64,000 nt of DNA. It comes from Nitrospira sp. (GTDB taxonomy: Bacteria > Nitrospirota > Nitrospiria > Nitrospirales > Nitrospiraceae). This document shows, one piece after another, positions 34,928 through 41,981 of the stretch. Position 1 is the stretch's first letter. Each line of letters opens with the position of its first letter. A program made the position numbers and the translations under genes. The notes under the pieces are model-generated. The model was not told the origin of the DNA. It was given only the letters and a program-made list of their open reading frames with translations, and made no database searches. The stretch lies in assembly GCA_031315995.1 (NCBI GenBank), contig JALDRG010000018.1, forward strand, positions 1 through 64,000, written 5' to 3'.

Positions 34928-35428
34928 ATGCTTGTGTGTGGGTGCGGTGGATGGATGCATACCGAGGGGGTCGAGGAGCGGGCCGACAGTGAGGGCGGGC
35001 CAACATGGTTCGTCCGGTCGGAATGTCAGCCATGCCGCTGGACGGTCGGGATCGATGTGCCGGTGGGACAGGTTGACGGGCTTGTCGATCGTCTGATGTG
35101 GAGTGATGATGCCCGACATCGGTTGGATCGTGTGCCGCCCTATGCGGTTCCGGTGTTGCGCGAGCTGGTGGAAGGGTTCGCCCGAACCAGACGGCAACGG
35201 GTCATTACGTACGATTTGATCGATCAAGCTCAGACCGGCAATATCGTGTCGTGGGATCCTGAGGCCGAGGAACGCCTTGCCAATGTTCCGGCGCCGGTCC
35301 GTGCCATGGCACGCGTCGAACTGGAACGGACGGCGGTCGATCGCGGTGAGCCCACTGTGACTGTCGCGCTGATGGAAGAGGTGAAGGCGCGATATTTCGG
35401 CATGGCGGCACAGCGGGATGGGGCGTAA
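34928..35428 (+). CDS. Zinc-ribbon plus PCP-reductase-like domain protein
   Basis: A 166-aa protein from ATG 34928; the frame is open upstream to 34592 only as a shadow of the DUF420 gene. The N-terminus has a CGCG...CQPC arrangement suggesting metal binding. The last ~50 residues (WDPEAEERLANVPAPVRAMA, then VTVALMEEVKARYFG) are the small helical domain found at the C-terminus of light-independent protochlorophyllide reductase subunit B. Outside phototrophs this domain occurs in unlinked proteins of unknown role. Its place beside bd-like oxidase genes suggests work on a tetrapyrrole or Fe-S protein, as a guess. Confidence 0.78.
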   Translation: MLVCGCGGWMHTEGVEERADSEGGPTWFVRSECQPCRWTVGIDVPVGQVDGLVDRLMWSDDARHRLDRVPPYAVPVLRELVEGFARTRRQRVITYDLIDQAQTGNIVSWDPEAEERLANVPAPVRAMARVELERTAVDRGEPTVTVALMEEVKARYFGMAAQRDGA

Positions 35429-35502
35429 GCATCGAGTCAATGGTAGAGAGATTTCGCGTTTTCTGCAGTGCCTCTCCTCTTAACTTCTAGGCGAATGACA
35501 CC

Positions 35503-36588
35503 ATGTTGCATCGATTGGCATTGCGAGTGCTTCCCAGTTTGACGCTGGCCGTCACGGAGGATTCGGTTCGTACGCGAAAGCGTCTGGTGATGTTTTTCCC
35601 AGGTCTGCTGGCCTTTGCGGTCTACCGGGCGGCGAAACAAGGCATGTCGCTGGCGGATCCAATCACGCTGTTGCTCCTCAGTGGGATGGTGTCGCTGGTG
35701 ACGGCGATCTGTGCGTATCGAGTCGGCCGGACGTTGCCGTTCTCGCGAATCGTGAGCGCCGATGGAGCCAGACGCATCGGATGGATTCTGGTCTGGATCG
35801 GTTTTGTCTACGGGGTGCAGTTGTCGTTGCTCGTCCTGGCATTGCTGTGGTTGGTGGGATACGACTATGCAAAGCATCCCGATGGGCCGGCGATGATGGC
35901 CATGATTATTCCCAGTACGGCGGTCGCGCGCGATGCATTTGAGATCGGGCACGTTCGTTGGCTTGAGGCTGGCGGGCGCCCCTTCGTCACCTTTCCGGAT
36001 GGCGCGGGCCTTCGGACGCTGCTCACCCGAGTGACCCCGGCATTGGTAGGATGGATCGTGGTGGGAGCCATGAGTTGTGTGAGTCTCTCGGTGCTCACGG
36101 CGACGGTCGTCAGCGGCGACATGGCCGTGTTGGTGCAAGGGGCTGTCGTAAGCATGGCGGCCGGCACGGTGGGCCTTTTAGCGTTTTTTGCCGGGCAAGA
36201 AAACGGAGAGCCCTGGATGGCCGGATTGTCGGCGACTCGTTGGGGTGAATTGGTAAAGTTTTGGTGGTGGCCGGGATTGGCCTTCGCCTCGACCTATTAT
36301 CTAGTGTTAGTCGGTGCTGGTCTCTATGTCCTAAAACAGCCGATGAGTTCGATCGGACTTTTCGCTGGCGTCGCCGGCCTCGTCGGGGGCGTGATGGCGC
36401 TGTACTGCTACTACTTGGGCCATCGGCGCGATATAGAAAATCGCCAGTCTGGAGGAGTGCCCAGTGCCTTGTTGCGCTGCCCGTTCGTCATGGGCATTCT
36501 CGGCAAGTCACGCGAACCCATGGCGGGTACGGCATTGAGTGGATCTGCGGCTGTCTTTGAAAAGAACAGCCAGAGAGCGTCGTTATGA
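35503..36588 (+). CDS. Polytopic membrane protein of unknown function
   Basis: A 361-aa protein with about eight predicted transmembrane helices (for example 28-45, 55-75, 95-120, 185-215, 220-235, 260-285, 290-312). No known family motif was recognised. Its stop codon overlaps the start of the first bd-like subunit (ATGA), so it is translationally coupled to it and may be a membrane partner taking the place of the missing CydB. That role is inference. Confidence 0.75.
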   Translation: MLHRLALRVLPSLTLAVTEDSVRTRKRLVMFFPGLLAFAVYRAAKQGMSLADPITLLLLSGMVSLVTAICAYRVGRTLPFSRIVSADGARRIGWILVWIGFVYGVQLSLLVLALLWLVGYDYAKHPDGPAMMAMIIPSTAVARDAFEIGHVRWLEAGGRPFVTFPDGAGLRTLLTRVTPALVGWIVVGAMSCVSLSVLTATVVSGDMAVLVQGAVVSMAAGTVGLLAFFAGQENGEPWMAGLSATRWGELVKFWWWPGLAFASTYYLVLVGAGLYVLKQPMSSIGLFAGVAGLVGGVMALYCYYLGHRRDIENRQSGGVPSALLRCPFVMGILGKSREPMAGTALSGSAAVFEKNSQRASL

Positions 36589-38453
36589 CTAAACGCGTTT
36601 TGCTTCTGTCCGTGCTCCTGTTGTCGGTGTGCGGGTCGGTGTTAGTGTCAAACCTCTTGTCGCTGACTCCGCCACCAGTGTCGGCCGCCGACTCGTCCAC
36701 TGATGTGTACTTCAATACGCCCGGCGTGCCGACGGGTCCCACGGCCCCAACGGCGAATGAGAACCGCTATCCGCAAGTCGGCTCACTCGACAGCCGGTTG
36801 CTGATGTGGGTGATCATCCAGCAGCACACCTACTTTGGTGGCTTCGTGCTGGCCTTGCCGATCTTTTGCGTCCTATTGGAATTTCTGGGGTTGATGGCGC
36901 GAAATCCTGCGATGGCCTTGCGCTATGACGGGTTGGCGCAAGATCTATTGAAGGTGGCGCTCCTGGCGATTTCCGTCACCGCAGCGGTCGGTAGTGTGAT
37001 GCTGACGATGTTCATCACGCTGTATCCCAGCTTCATGCAGTACATGGGGGGCACCTTCAAGGTCATGATGCCGCTGTACGCACTCGTGTTTGTCGGGACG
37101 ACGTTTCTGACAATCGCGTATTACTATAGTTGGGATCGCATGGCGTCGCCGGGATCGAAGTGGGTCCATCTCTCGATCGGCATACTGGCGGTCATGTTCG
37201 GAACGTCGCTGCTGTTGTTGGCTAATGCCTGGTCCGCCTTTATGATGGCGCCTTCCGGTGTCGACGGGCAGGGGCGGTATTTGGGTAATCCTTGGCACTT
37301 GCTTCGATCGGCACTCTGGAGCCCCTTGAACCTGCATCGATTCCTCGCGGACATCATGTCGGGCGGCGCGGTGGTGTTGGCCTATGCCTGTTATCGATTC
37401 TTTTCCGGCAAAAGTCAGGAAGAACGGGCGTATTACGATTGGGTCGGTTACGTGTTTTTGTTTGTGACGGTCTGCGCGTTGCTGCCGATGCCGTTTGCCG
37501 GCTACTGGTTAATGCGTTCCGTGTATGCGTACAGTCAGAGCATGGGTGTGACGATGATGGGCGGGTTGCTGACCTGGCTCTTCGTGGTGCAGGCGCTGCT
37601 GATCGGCGCCCTCTTTCTCGGCGTCAATTACTATCTTTGGCAGAGCATGGGACGGATTCGCGGAGGGGAGCGCTATCAGTCGTACTATCAATATCTCCTG
37701 CTTGCGCTCACTGGGTGCTTGTTTGTTTGGTTGACGCCGCACACGATTCTCATGACCGGTACGGAAGTCAAAGCGATGGGCGGGGCCCAGCATCCGGTGA
37801 TCGGAAATTATGGCGTCATGTCGTCAAAAAACGGAGCGGTCAATGTGATGATCTGCATCACCGCCTTGAGCTATATCTACTATCGCCGCGCGAATCGCAC
37901 GATGACGATCTCATGGGCTAAAACCGGGAATGTGATCCTGGGGGCCTTGTTCGGTCTGGGGGCGGCGCACATCATCGGGCTATCGGTGTATGGATTTTAT
38001 CTTCCTGCCAGTCAGCGCGTGGGATTGTCCGGTCCGCAGGCCCTGACGACCCTGCTGGTTGTGACGCTGGGTTTGTTGTTGAACCGTCGCATGTTGCGTG
38101 GTGCCACGATTCACGGTCCGGTGCGGTGGGGCCAGATTTCGGTTCGTGGAATGGTCGGTTTGTTCGGGCTTGCTGCGGCATTTACCTGGGTGATGGGCTT
38201 GATGGGATACATCCGCTCTTCCGGTCGGTTGGCCTGGCATGTCAACGACTTGATGCCGGATACGTCTCCCTGGGCGTTTACGCCATCGCTCGGGTTCGCC
38301 GCAAAAATGGTTACGATCAACATGGTCCTGTTTTGGGGGGCGGTCTTCTTCTTGTTCTGGGTCTGTCAGCGTGGACAGCAGCCGGTGATGCATGAAGATG
38401 TGAGTGCGGAGAAGGAGGCAGGATTTCTGCCGACTCCGTCGCATGAGGCATAG
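36585..38453 (+). CDS. Cytochrome bd-like oxidase subunit I (paralogue 1)
   Basis: A 622-aa protein. An N-terminal hydrophobic export-like segment (4-34) and a short periplasmic stretch precede about 14 transmembrane helices. The first bundle carries a His (H81 in IIQQHTYFGG) in the position of the CydA high-spin heme ligand. PAGVDGQGRYLGNPWH-like and PHTILMTGTEVKAMGG segments are shared with the second copy at 41982. This matches the bd-like oxidase family described in Nitrospira, which is longer than CydA and lacks a classical Q-loop. No cydB lies in the window. Electron donor unknown; copper or heme content cannot be judged here. Confidence 0.85.
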   Translation: MTKRVLLLSVLLLSVCGSVLVSNLLSLTPPPVSAADSSTDVYFNTPGVPTGPTAPTANENRYPQVGSLDSRLLMWVIIQQHTYFGGFVLALPIFCVLLEFLGLMARNPAMALRYDGLAQDLLKVALLAISVTAAVGSVMLTMFITLYPSFMQYMGGTFKVMMPLYALVFVGTTFLTIAYYYSWDRMASPGSKWVHLSIGILAVMFGTSLLLLANAWSAFMMAPSGVDGQGRYLGNPWHLLRSALWSPLNLHRFLADIMSGGAVVLAYACYRFFSGKSQEERAYYDWVGYVFLFVTVCALLPMPFAGYWLMRSVYAYSQSMGVTMMGGLLTWLFVVQALLIGALFLGVNYYLWQSMGRIRGGERYQSYYQYLLLALTGCLFVWLTPHTILMTGTEVKAMGGAQHPVIGNYGVMSSKNGAVNVMICITALSYIYYRRANRTMTISWAKTGNVILGALFGLGAAHIIGLSVYGFYLPASQRVGLSGPQALTTLLVVTLGLLLNRRMLRGATIHGPVRWGQISVRGMVGLFGLAAAFTWVMGLMGYIRSSGRLAWHVNDLMPDTSPWAFTPSLGFAAKMVTINMVLFWGAVFFLFWVCQRGQQPVMHEDVSAEKEAGFLPTPSHEA

Positions 38454-38458
38454 GCAGG

Positions 38459-39139
38459 TTGATGAGGGAATGTGAGATGACTATGAGAATGTTGGTTGCG
38501 GTAATAGGCGTGTTAGGTTTAGTCGGATTGTGTGGTGTGATGGGGGGGGATGCTCCGGCCTTAGCAGGGGAAGCCGGTGTGTTGGTGCTGGAGGATTTTC
38601 AGTCGGCTGATCAGGACGGGTTTCCGATCGATTGGCAACATGAGAATCAGCGCAGCCAAGCCAAGGGCCGTGACGCGTACAAAATTCAATCACAGGATGG
38701 AAAAAAATTTCTCGCAGCCAGGGATGCAGGGCAACGTGTAAAAAAACGAAAAATCGATTGGGACCCGAAGGCCTATCCTGTCCTGACTTGGCGATGGCGC
38801 CTTCATAAGGCGCCGAGCAATGCGGAGCCGATTGCGGCACTCTACGCCTCTCTGGATACTGATCTTATGTTCATTCCGGTGTTTACGAAATACATCTGGA
38901 GCGCCGGCAAGCCGGAGGGGACGTTCATCGAGGGCGGTATGTTCAGTGGATCAGAATTGGTGGTGCAGAGTGGGGTGCTCCCGATTGGGGAATGGGTCGA
39001 GGAGCGAATCAACGTCTACGAGGACTTCAAGCGTATCCATAAACATGAGCCGGCTGAGAAGGCCTGGGGAATCTCGCTGTTTGCTGGGCCGGGCGTGGAA
39101 ATTGATTTCGGCGCGGTTACGGTGAGTGCCGCCAACTGA
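38459..39139 (+). CDS. DUF3047 secreted protein
   Basis: A 226-aa protein. The first of several in-frame ATG codons is used; the ATG at 38477 would also retain the signal peptide (about 8-38, ending ALAGE). The body carries the DUF3047 pattern: VLVLEDFQSADQDGFPIDW at the mature start, YPVLTWRWRLHKAPSNAEP, and GVEIDFGAV at the end. The family is beta-sandwich and of unknown function, found in proteobacterial and Nitrospira periplasmic proteins. It starts six bases after the bd-like subunit gene, clearly in the same operon. Confidence 0.8.
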   Translation: MMRECEMTMRMLVAVIGVLGLVGLCGVMGGDAPALAGEAGVLVLEDFQSADQDGFPIDWQHENQRSQAKGRDAYKIQSQDGKKFLAARDAGQRVKKRKIDWDPKAYPVLTWRWRLHKAPSNAEPIAALYASLDTDLMFIPVFTKYIWSAGKPEGTFIEGGMFSGSELVVQSGVLPIGEWVEERINVYEDFKRIHKHEPAEKAWGISLFAGPGVEIDFGAVTVSAAN

Positions 39140-39172
39140 GTATCTGCGCGTTCCCTCACAGATGAGGAATTC

Positions 39173-39574
39173 ATGGCAGCTATGAGCCGACCGTCGATTC
39201 GGGCCTTGTTCGATGTCGTATTTGGTGTCGTCGTCATGGGCACGGTCGGGGCATTGATCGGGACGATTCTGGGTGGCTCGTCCATTCCTCTGGCCTCTGG
39301 ATTAGGGTTGGCGCTCGGTGCGGTGGTTGGTTTTCTTGGCGGGCGTCGATTTCTGGTCAGCATCTTAGTCGGTACGGTCTTGGGTGGTCTGCTGGCATGG
39401 GTGCTTGCGGGGTTTGAGAAGATCTCGTTTGGGGCGGGCGCCGGTGCCGCGATGGGCGGATTTCTCGGTGTGCAAATTTCGATGTTGCTGGACTTGCGGA
39501 CGGCACGAAAAGCCGCCGCACAGGAAGCGAGTGATGACGCAGTCGCGACTCACTCGGCGGCCACCAAATCATGA
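39173..39574 (+). CDS. Small glycine-zipper membrane protein
   Basis: A 133-aa protein, almost entirely hydrophobic from residue 12 to 108, with four probable helices rich in small residues (GTVGALIGTILGG, ALGAVVGFLGGRRFL, GAGAGAAMGGFLG). It has a charged Ala-rich tail. ATG 39173 follows GAGGAA. No known family; likely a membrane-embedded accessory of the bd-like operon. Confidence 0.7.
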   Translation: MAAMSRPSIRALFDVVFGVVVMGTVGALIGTILGGSSIPLASGLGLALGAVVGFLGGRRFLVSILVGTVLGGLLAWVLAGFEKISFGAGAGAAMGGFLGVQISMLLDLRTARKAAAQEASDDAVATHSAATKS

Positions 39575-39589
39575 GGTGCGAGTAACGCA

Positions 39590-40504
39590 ATGGAAAACAG
39601 GAACGTGTTGATCGGGTCTATTATCTTTGTATTTGGGTCGTTTATCCTGATGATTGGCGGATTGGTCTATGAGTCCTATAAGGCCAAGCAAATGCGCCAG
39701 TTGGCGCTTTCGATCACGACGGAGACAGCGCCGGTTCCAGTGGCCGCCGCGCAAGACTTTTCGATGTATAAGACGCTTATCGGAGACGACGGCCGTGAGA
39801 TGGTGCAAGTCTCTGAGGGACCGTTTGTGATGGGCAGTCGGGACAACGATAGTGATCCGGATGAAAAGCCTGAACACCAAGTCTACCTCAAAGCATATTT
39901 TATGGATAAGTACGAAGTCACGCAGGATTCCTATGACCGTTTTGCCAAGATGACGAAACGACCCAAGCGAAAGATCGAAGTGTTTGAAGATGATCCCGCC
40001 AAACTGCTCAAGCCGGAGAGTCCGATGATTGCCGTGACGTGGGATGATGCGGAGGCGTATTGCAAATGGGCTGGGAAACGGTTGCCAACGGAGGCCGAGT
40101 GGGAGAAGGCGGCTCGGGGTGAGGGAAAGCGTCGGTACGCCTGGGGTGATGACTTCAGGATGGGATACGCCAATATCGATGGAAGTGAAGATGGATTTCG
40201 TTACTTGGCTCCTCCAGGGTCGTTCGAGTCGGGACGTAGTCCTTACGGGATCTACGATATGACGGGGAATATCGGGGAATGGGTCGCGGACTTCTACGAT
40301 GAGAGCTTCTATCGGACATCGCCGTATCGCGATCCGAAAGGGCCTGATCAAGGTGAACAACGTGTTATTCGTGGCGGGTCCTGGCGAGAAACCAAGCGAA
40401 ACGTTCGTTCGTCAAAGCGATTCCAGGCAAAACCGTGGCGGCATGACATTACGGTCGGCTTCCGCTGCGCGAAAGACCTCGAGGCCGATGTGGTCGTTAA
40501 GTAA
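39590..40504 (+). CDS. SUMF1/FGE-fold protein with N-terminal anchor (copy 1)
   Basis: A 304-aa protein with one N-terminal transmembrane helix (about 7-27). A SUMF1-type domain (about 60-300) is seen in PFVMGSRDNDSDPDEKPEH, RLPTEAEWEKAARG, GNIGEWVADFYD and the ending VGFRCAKD. The pair of reactive cysteines used by formylglycine-generating enzymes is absent; the only Cys near the end is the structural FRC. So it is probably a non-catalytic or differently acting relative, exposed to the periplasm. Adjacent to a second copy and to bd-like oxidase genes. Confidence 0.85.
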   Translation: MENRNVLIGSIIFVFGSFILMIGGLVYESYKAKQMRQLALSITTETAPVPVAAAQDFSMYKTLIGDDGREMVQVSEGPFVMGSRDNDSDPDEKPEHQVYLKAYFMDKYEVTQDSYDRFAKMTKRPKRKIEVFEDDPAKLLKPESPMIAVTWDDAEAYCKWAGKRLPTEAEWEKAARGEGKRRYAWGDDFRMGYANIDGSEDGFRYLAPPGSFESGRSPYGIYDMTGNIGEWVADFYDESFYRTSPYRDPKGPDQGEQRVIRGGSWRETKRNVRSSKRFQAKPWRHDITVGFRCAKDLEADVVVK

Positions 40505-40515
40505 TCGGTCGCCTC

Positions 40516-41469
40516 ATGCTCGAAACGCGATTCAAAGTAATCTTTCTTATTGTGGTGCTGTTCGCTGCCAGTTTGCCTCTGATTGCCATTCTTCGCGGGA
40601 CGACCTCTACTCCGTTTGAAGCCGAACCTCAGTCTGTAGAGCAGGCGTCGGCTGGCTCGGTGCCTGAGTCCTCGACACCAGAAGAACCCTTGGCAGAGGA
40701 GTTAGTGGCCATTCCTGCGGGGCCGTTTGTGCGTGGAACCAATCAGGGAGGCTTTGATGAACGCCCCGAGCGGACGATTTACCTTGACGCGTTTCTCATC
40801 GATCGATACGAAGTGACCAACGCACAGTATGCCGCTTTCGTAAAGGAGACAGGACACCGGAAGTCAGGCCCTCCCTCGCGCTATGCGAAAAACACGATGC
40901 GGATGCGAGGGGTGAATCAGCCGGCAGTCTATGTTTCCTGGGAAGATGCGAAGGCCTACTGCGAGTGGCGTGGACGGCGATTGCCGACTGAGGCCGAGTG
41001 GGAAAAAGCCATGCGCGGAACTGACGGGCGCCTATGGCCGTGGGGAAACGTTGAAGTGCCGAATGGTGCAAATTGGGCTCGGGTAGACGACGGGTTTGAG
41101 GTTGCGGCGCCTGTTGGCCAGGTGAGGAGCGACGTAAGTCCGTACGGAGTTATGGATGGCGCGGGCAATGTGATGGAGTGGGTGAATGATTGGTATCTTG
41201 AGGGTGCTTACGCCGAAGCGGCAGATCGCAATCCGGTCGGCCCGGAATACGGCACTTACAAGGTGATACGCGGGGCAGCCTATACTAGCTCCGGATCAGA
41301 CTTGCGCATCACTACTCGCAGCAAGTTGATGCTCGATTTTCGAGATGAAACCATCGGCTTTCGTTGTGCTCAATCGAGTGCGGGAAGTGCCCAGTCAGTA
41401 GAAGGATCGGCCGTGGGGAAAATCACAGGAAATCAAAGTAGTAGAGGATCAGGAACACGGCCAAAATGA
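40516..41469 (+). CDS. SUMF1/FGE-fold protein with N-terminal anchor (copy 2)
   Basis: A 317-aa paralogue of the preceding gene. It has an N-terminal helix (about 8-25), a Ser/Glu-rich linker and a SUMF1 domain (IPAGPFVRGTNQGGFDERPE, RLPTEAEWEKAMRG, GNVMEWVNDWYLEG, IGFRCAQS). It also lacks the two catalytic cysteines. The last ~30 residues are low-complexity Ser/Gly and overlap, on the other strand, a possible 34-aa membrane peptide. Function unknown; perhaps a binding or assembly factor of the oxidase island. Confidence 0.83.
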   Translation: MLETRFKVIFLIVVLFAASLPLIAILRGTTSTPFEAEPQSVEQASAGSVPESSTPEEPLAEELVAIPAGPFVRGTNQGGFDERPERTIYLDAFLIDRYEVTNAQYAAFVKETGHRKSGPPSRYAKNTMRMRGVNQPAVYVSWEDAKAYCEWRGRRLPTEAEWEKAMRGTDGRLWPWGNVEVPNGANWARVDDGFEVAAPVGQVRSDVSPYGVMDGAGNVMEWVNDWYLEGAYAEAADRNPVGPEYGTYKVIRGAAYTSSGSDLRITTRSKLMLDFRDETIGFRCAQSSAGSAQSVEGSAVGKITGNQSSRGSGTRPK

Positions 41470-41527
41470 TATTGACAACCATTCCAGCCAAAACTATAAT
41501 GTCGAACACTTTTGAATTTTTTGCCAT
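41423..41527 (-). CDS. Candidate 34-aa single-span membrane peptide (antisense to SUMF1 3' end)
   Basis: The minus-strand frame from ATG 41527 to TGA at 41423 encodes 34 residues: a short polar start (MAKNSKVFD), one hydrophobic helix of about 23 residues and an aromatic end. This is the shape of small oxidase subunits such as CydX or CcoQ-type peptides. The ribosome site is weak (GGGA), and the frame overlaps 47 bases of the convergent SUMF1 gene, in that gene's non-conserved tail. No database check possible. Confidence 0.42.
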   Translation of the reverse strand: MAKNSKVFDIIVLAGMVVNIILAVFLILYYFDFL

Positions 41528-41629
41528 AAAAATCCCGTTTAAAATCAGTTGCGTGAGGGATTTTGATTAGCACAGCGTAGTTCGTGTGTCAATTTAAAAT
41601 ACGTACTTAAACTGTTGGGGAGAATCACG

Positions 41630-41746
41630 ATGGAATCTGCTCAGGATGACGTCAAAATTAAGGTTGGGAAAATGATTTTTTACATCACCTGTGCAGTGGG
41701 TCTGTGGTTCTTCTACTGGTTCGCCGGGATTCAGTGCCCATGCTGA
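41630..41746 (+). CDS. Small membrane protein (38 aa) before the second bd-like oxidase
   Basis: ATG 41630 follows GGGGAG at a seven-base spacing. The 38-aa product has a charged start (MESAQDDVKIKVGK), a single hydrophobic and aromatic helix (about 15-33), and ends in CPC. Together with the next small gene it precedes the bd-like subunit in the same direction. Its size and topology are those of a small accessory subunit of a respiratory oxidase. No family recognised. Confidence 0.6.
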   Translation: MESAQDDVKIKVGKMIFYITCAVGLWFFYWFAGIQCPC

Positions 41747-41796
41747 TCCGGTATTCTGGCCTGGGAAGTTGTTCATTTTGTTGAGGGGGGTTTGAG

Positions 41797-41919
41797 ATGG
41801 GCCAAACAATTGTGTATGTCGTCGTATCCGTGCTGATCTGCGTTTCGTTTTTTGCGGCAGTTGATCATTTTTTGATGGATGCGCAGGGATTGGACTTTTG
41901 GTATCTCCTTCGAAAGTAA
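41797..41919 (+). CDS. Small membrane protein (40 aa) before the second bd-like oxidase
   Basis: ATG 41797 follows GAGGGGGG at a six-base spacing. The 40-aa product has one transmembrane helix at its very N-terminus (about 4-22) and a short aromatic, basic tail ending WYLLRK. The bd-like subunit gene begins 62 bases later with its own AAGGAGG. Its resemblance to a single-helix oxidase subunit (CydX/CcoQ-like in form) is inferred from shape and position only. Confidence 0.6.
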   Translation: MGQTIVYVVVSVLICVSFFAAVDHFLMDAQGLDFWYLLRK

Positions 41920-41981
41920 CTTTCGAGGAGTAAGGCTTTGAAGTTGTTGTTCACGTACGCGATGTATCAAGGAGGTAACCC

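Noticed and set aside
39590..41469. Annotating the SUMF1-fold pair as sulfatase-activating formylglycine-generating enzymes
   Set aside because: The catalytic cysteine pair is absent in both and no sulfatase is nearby.
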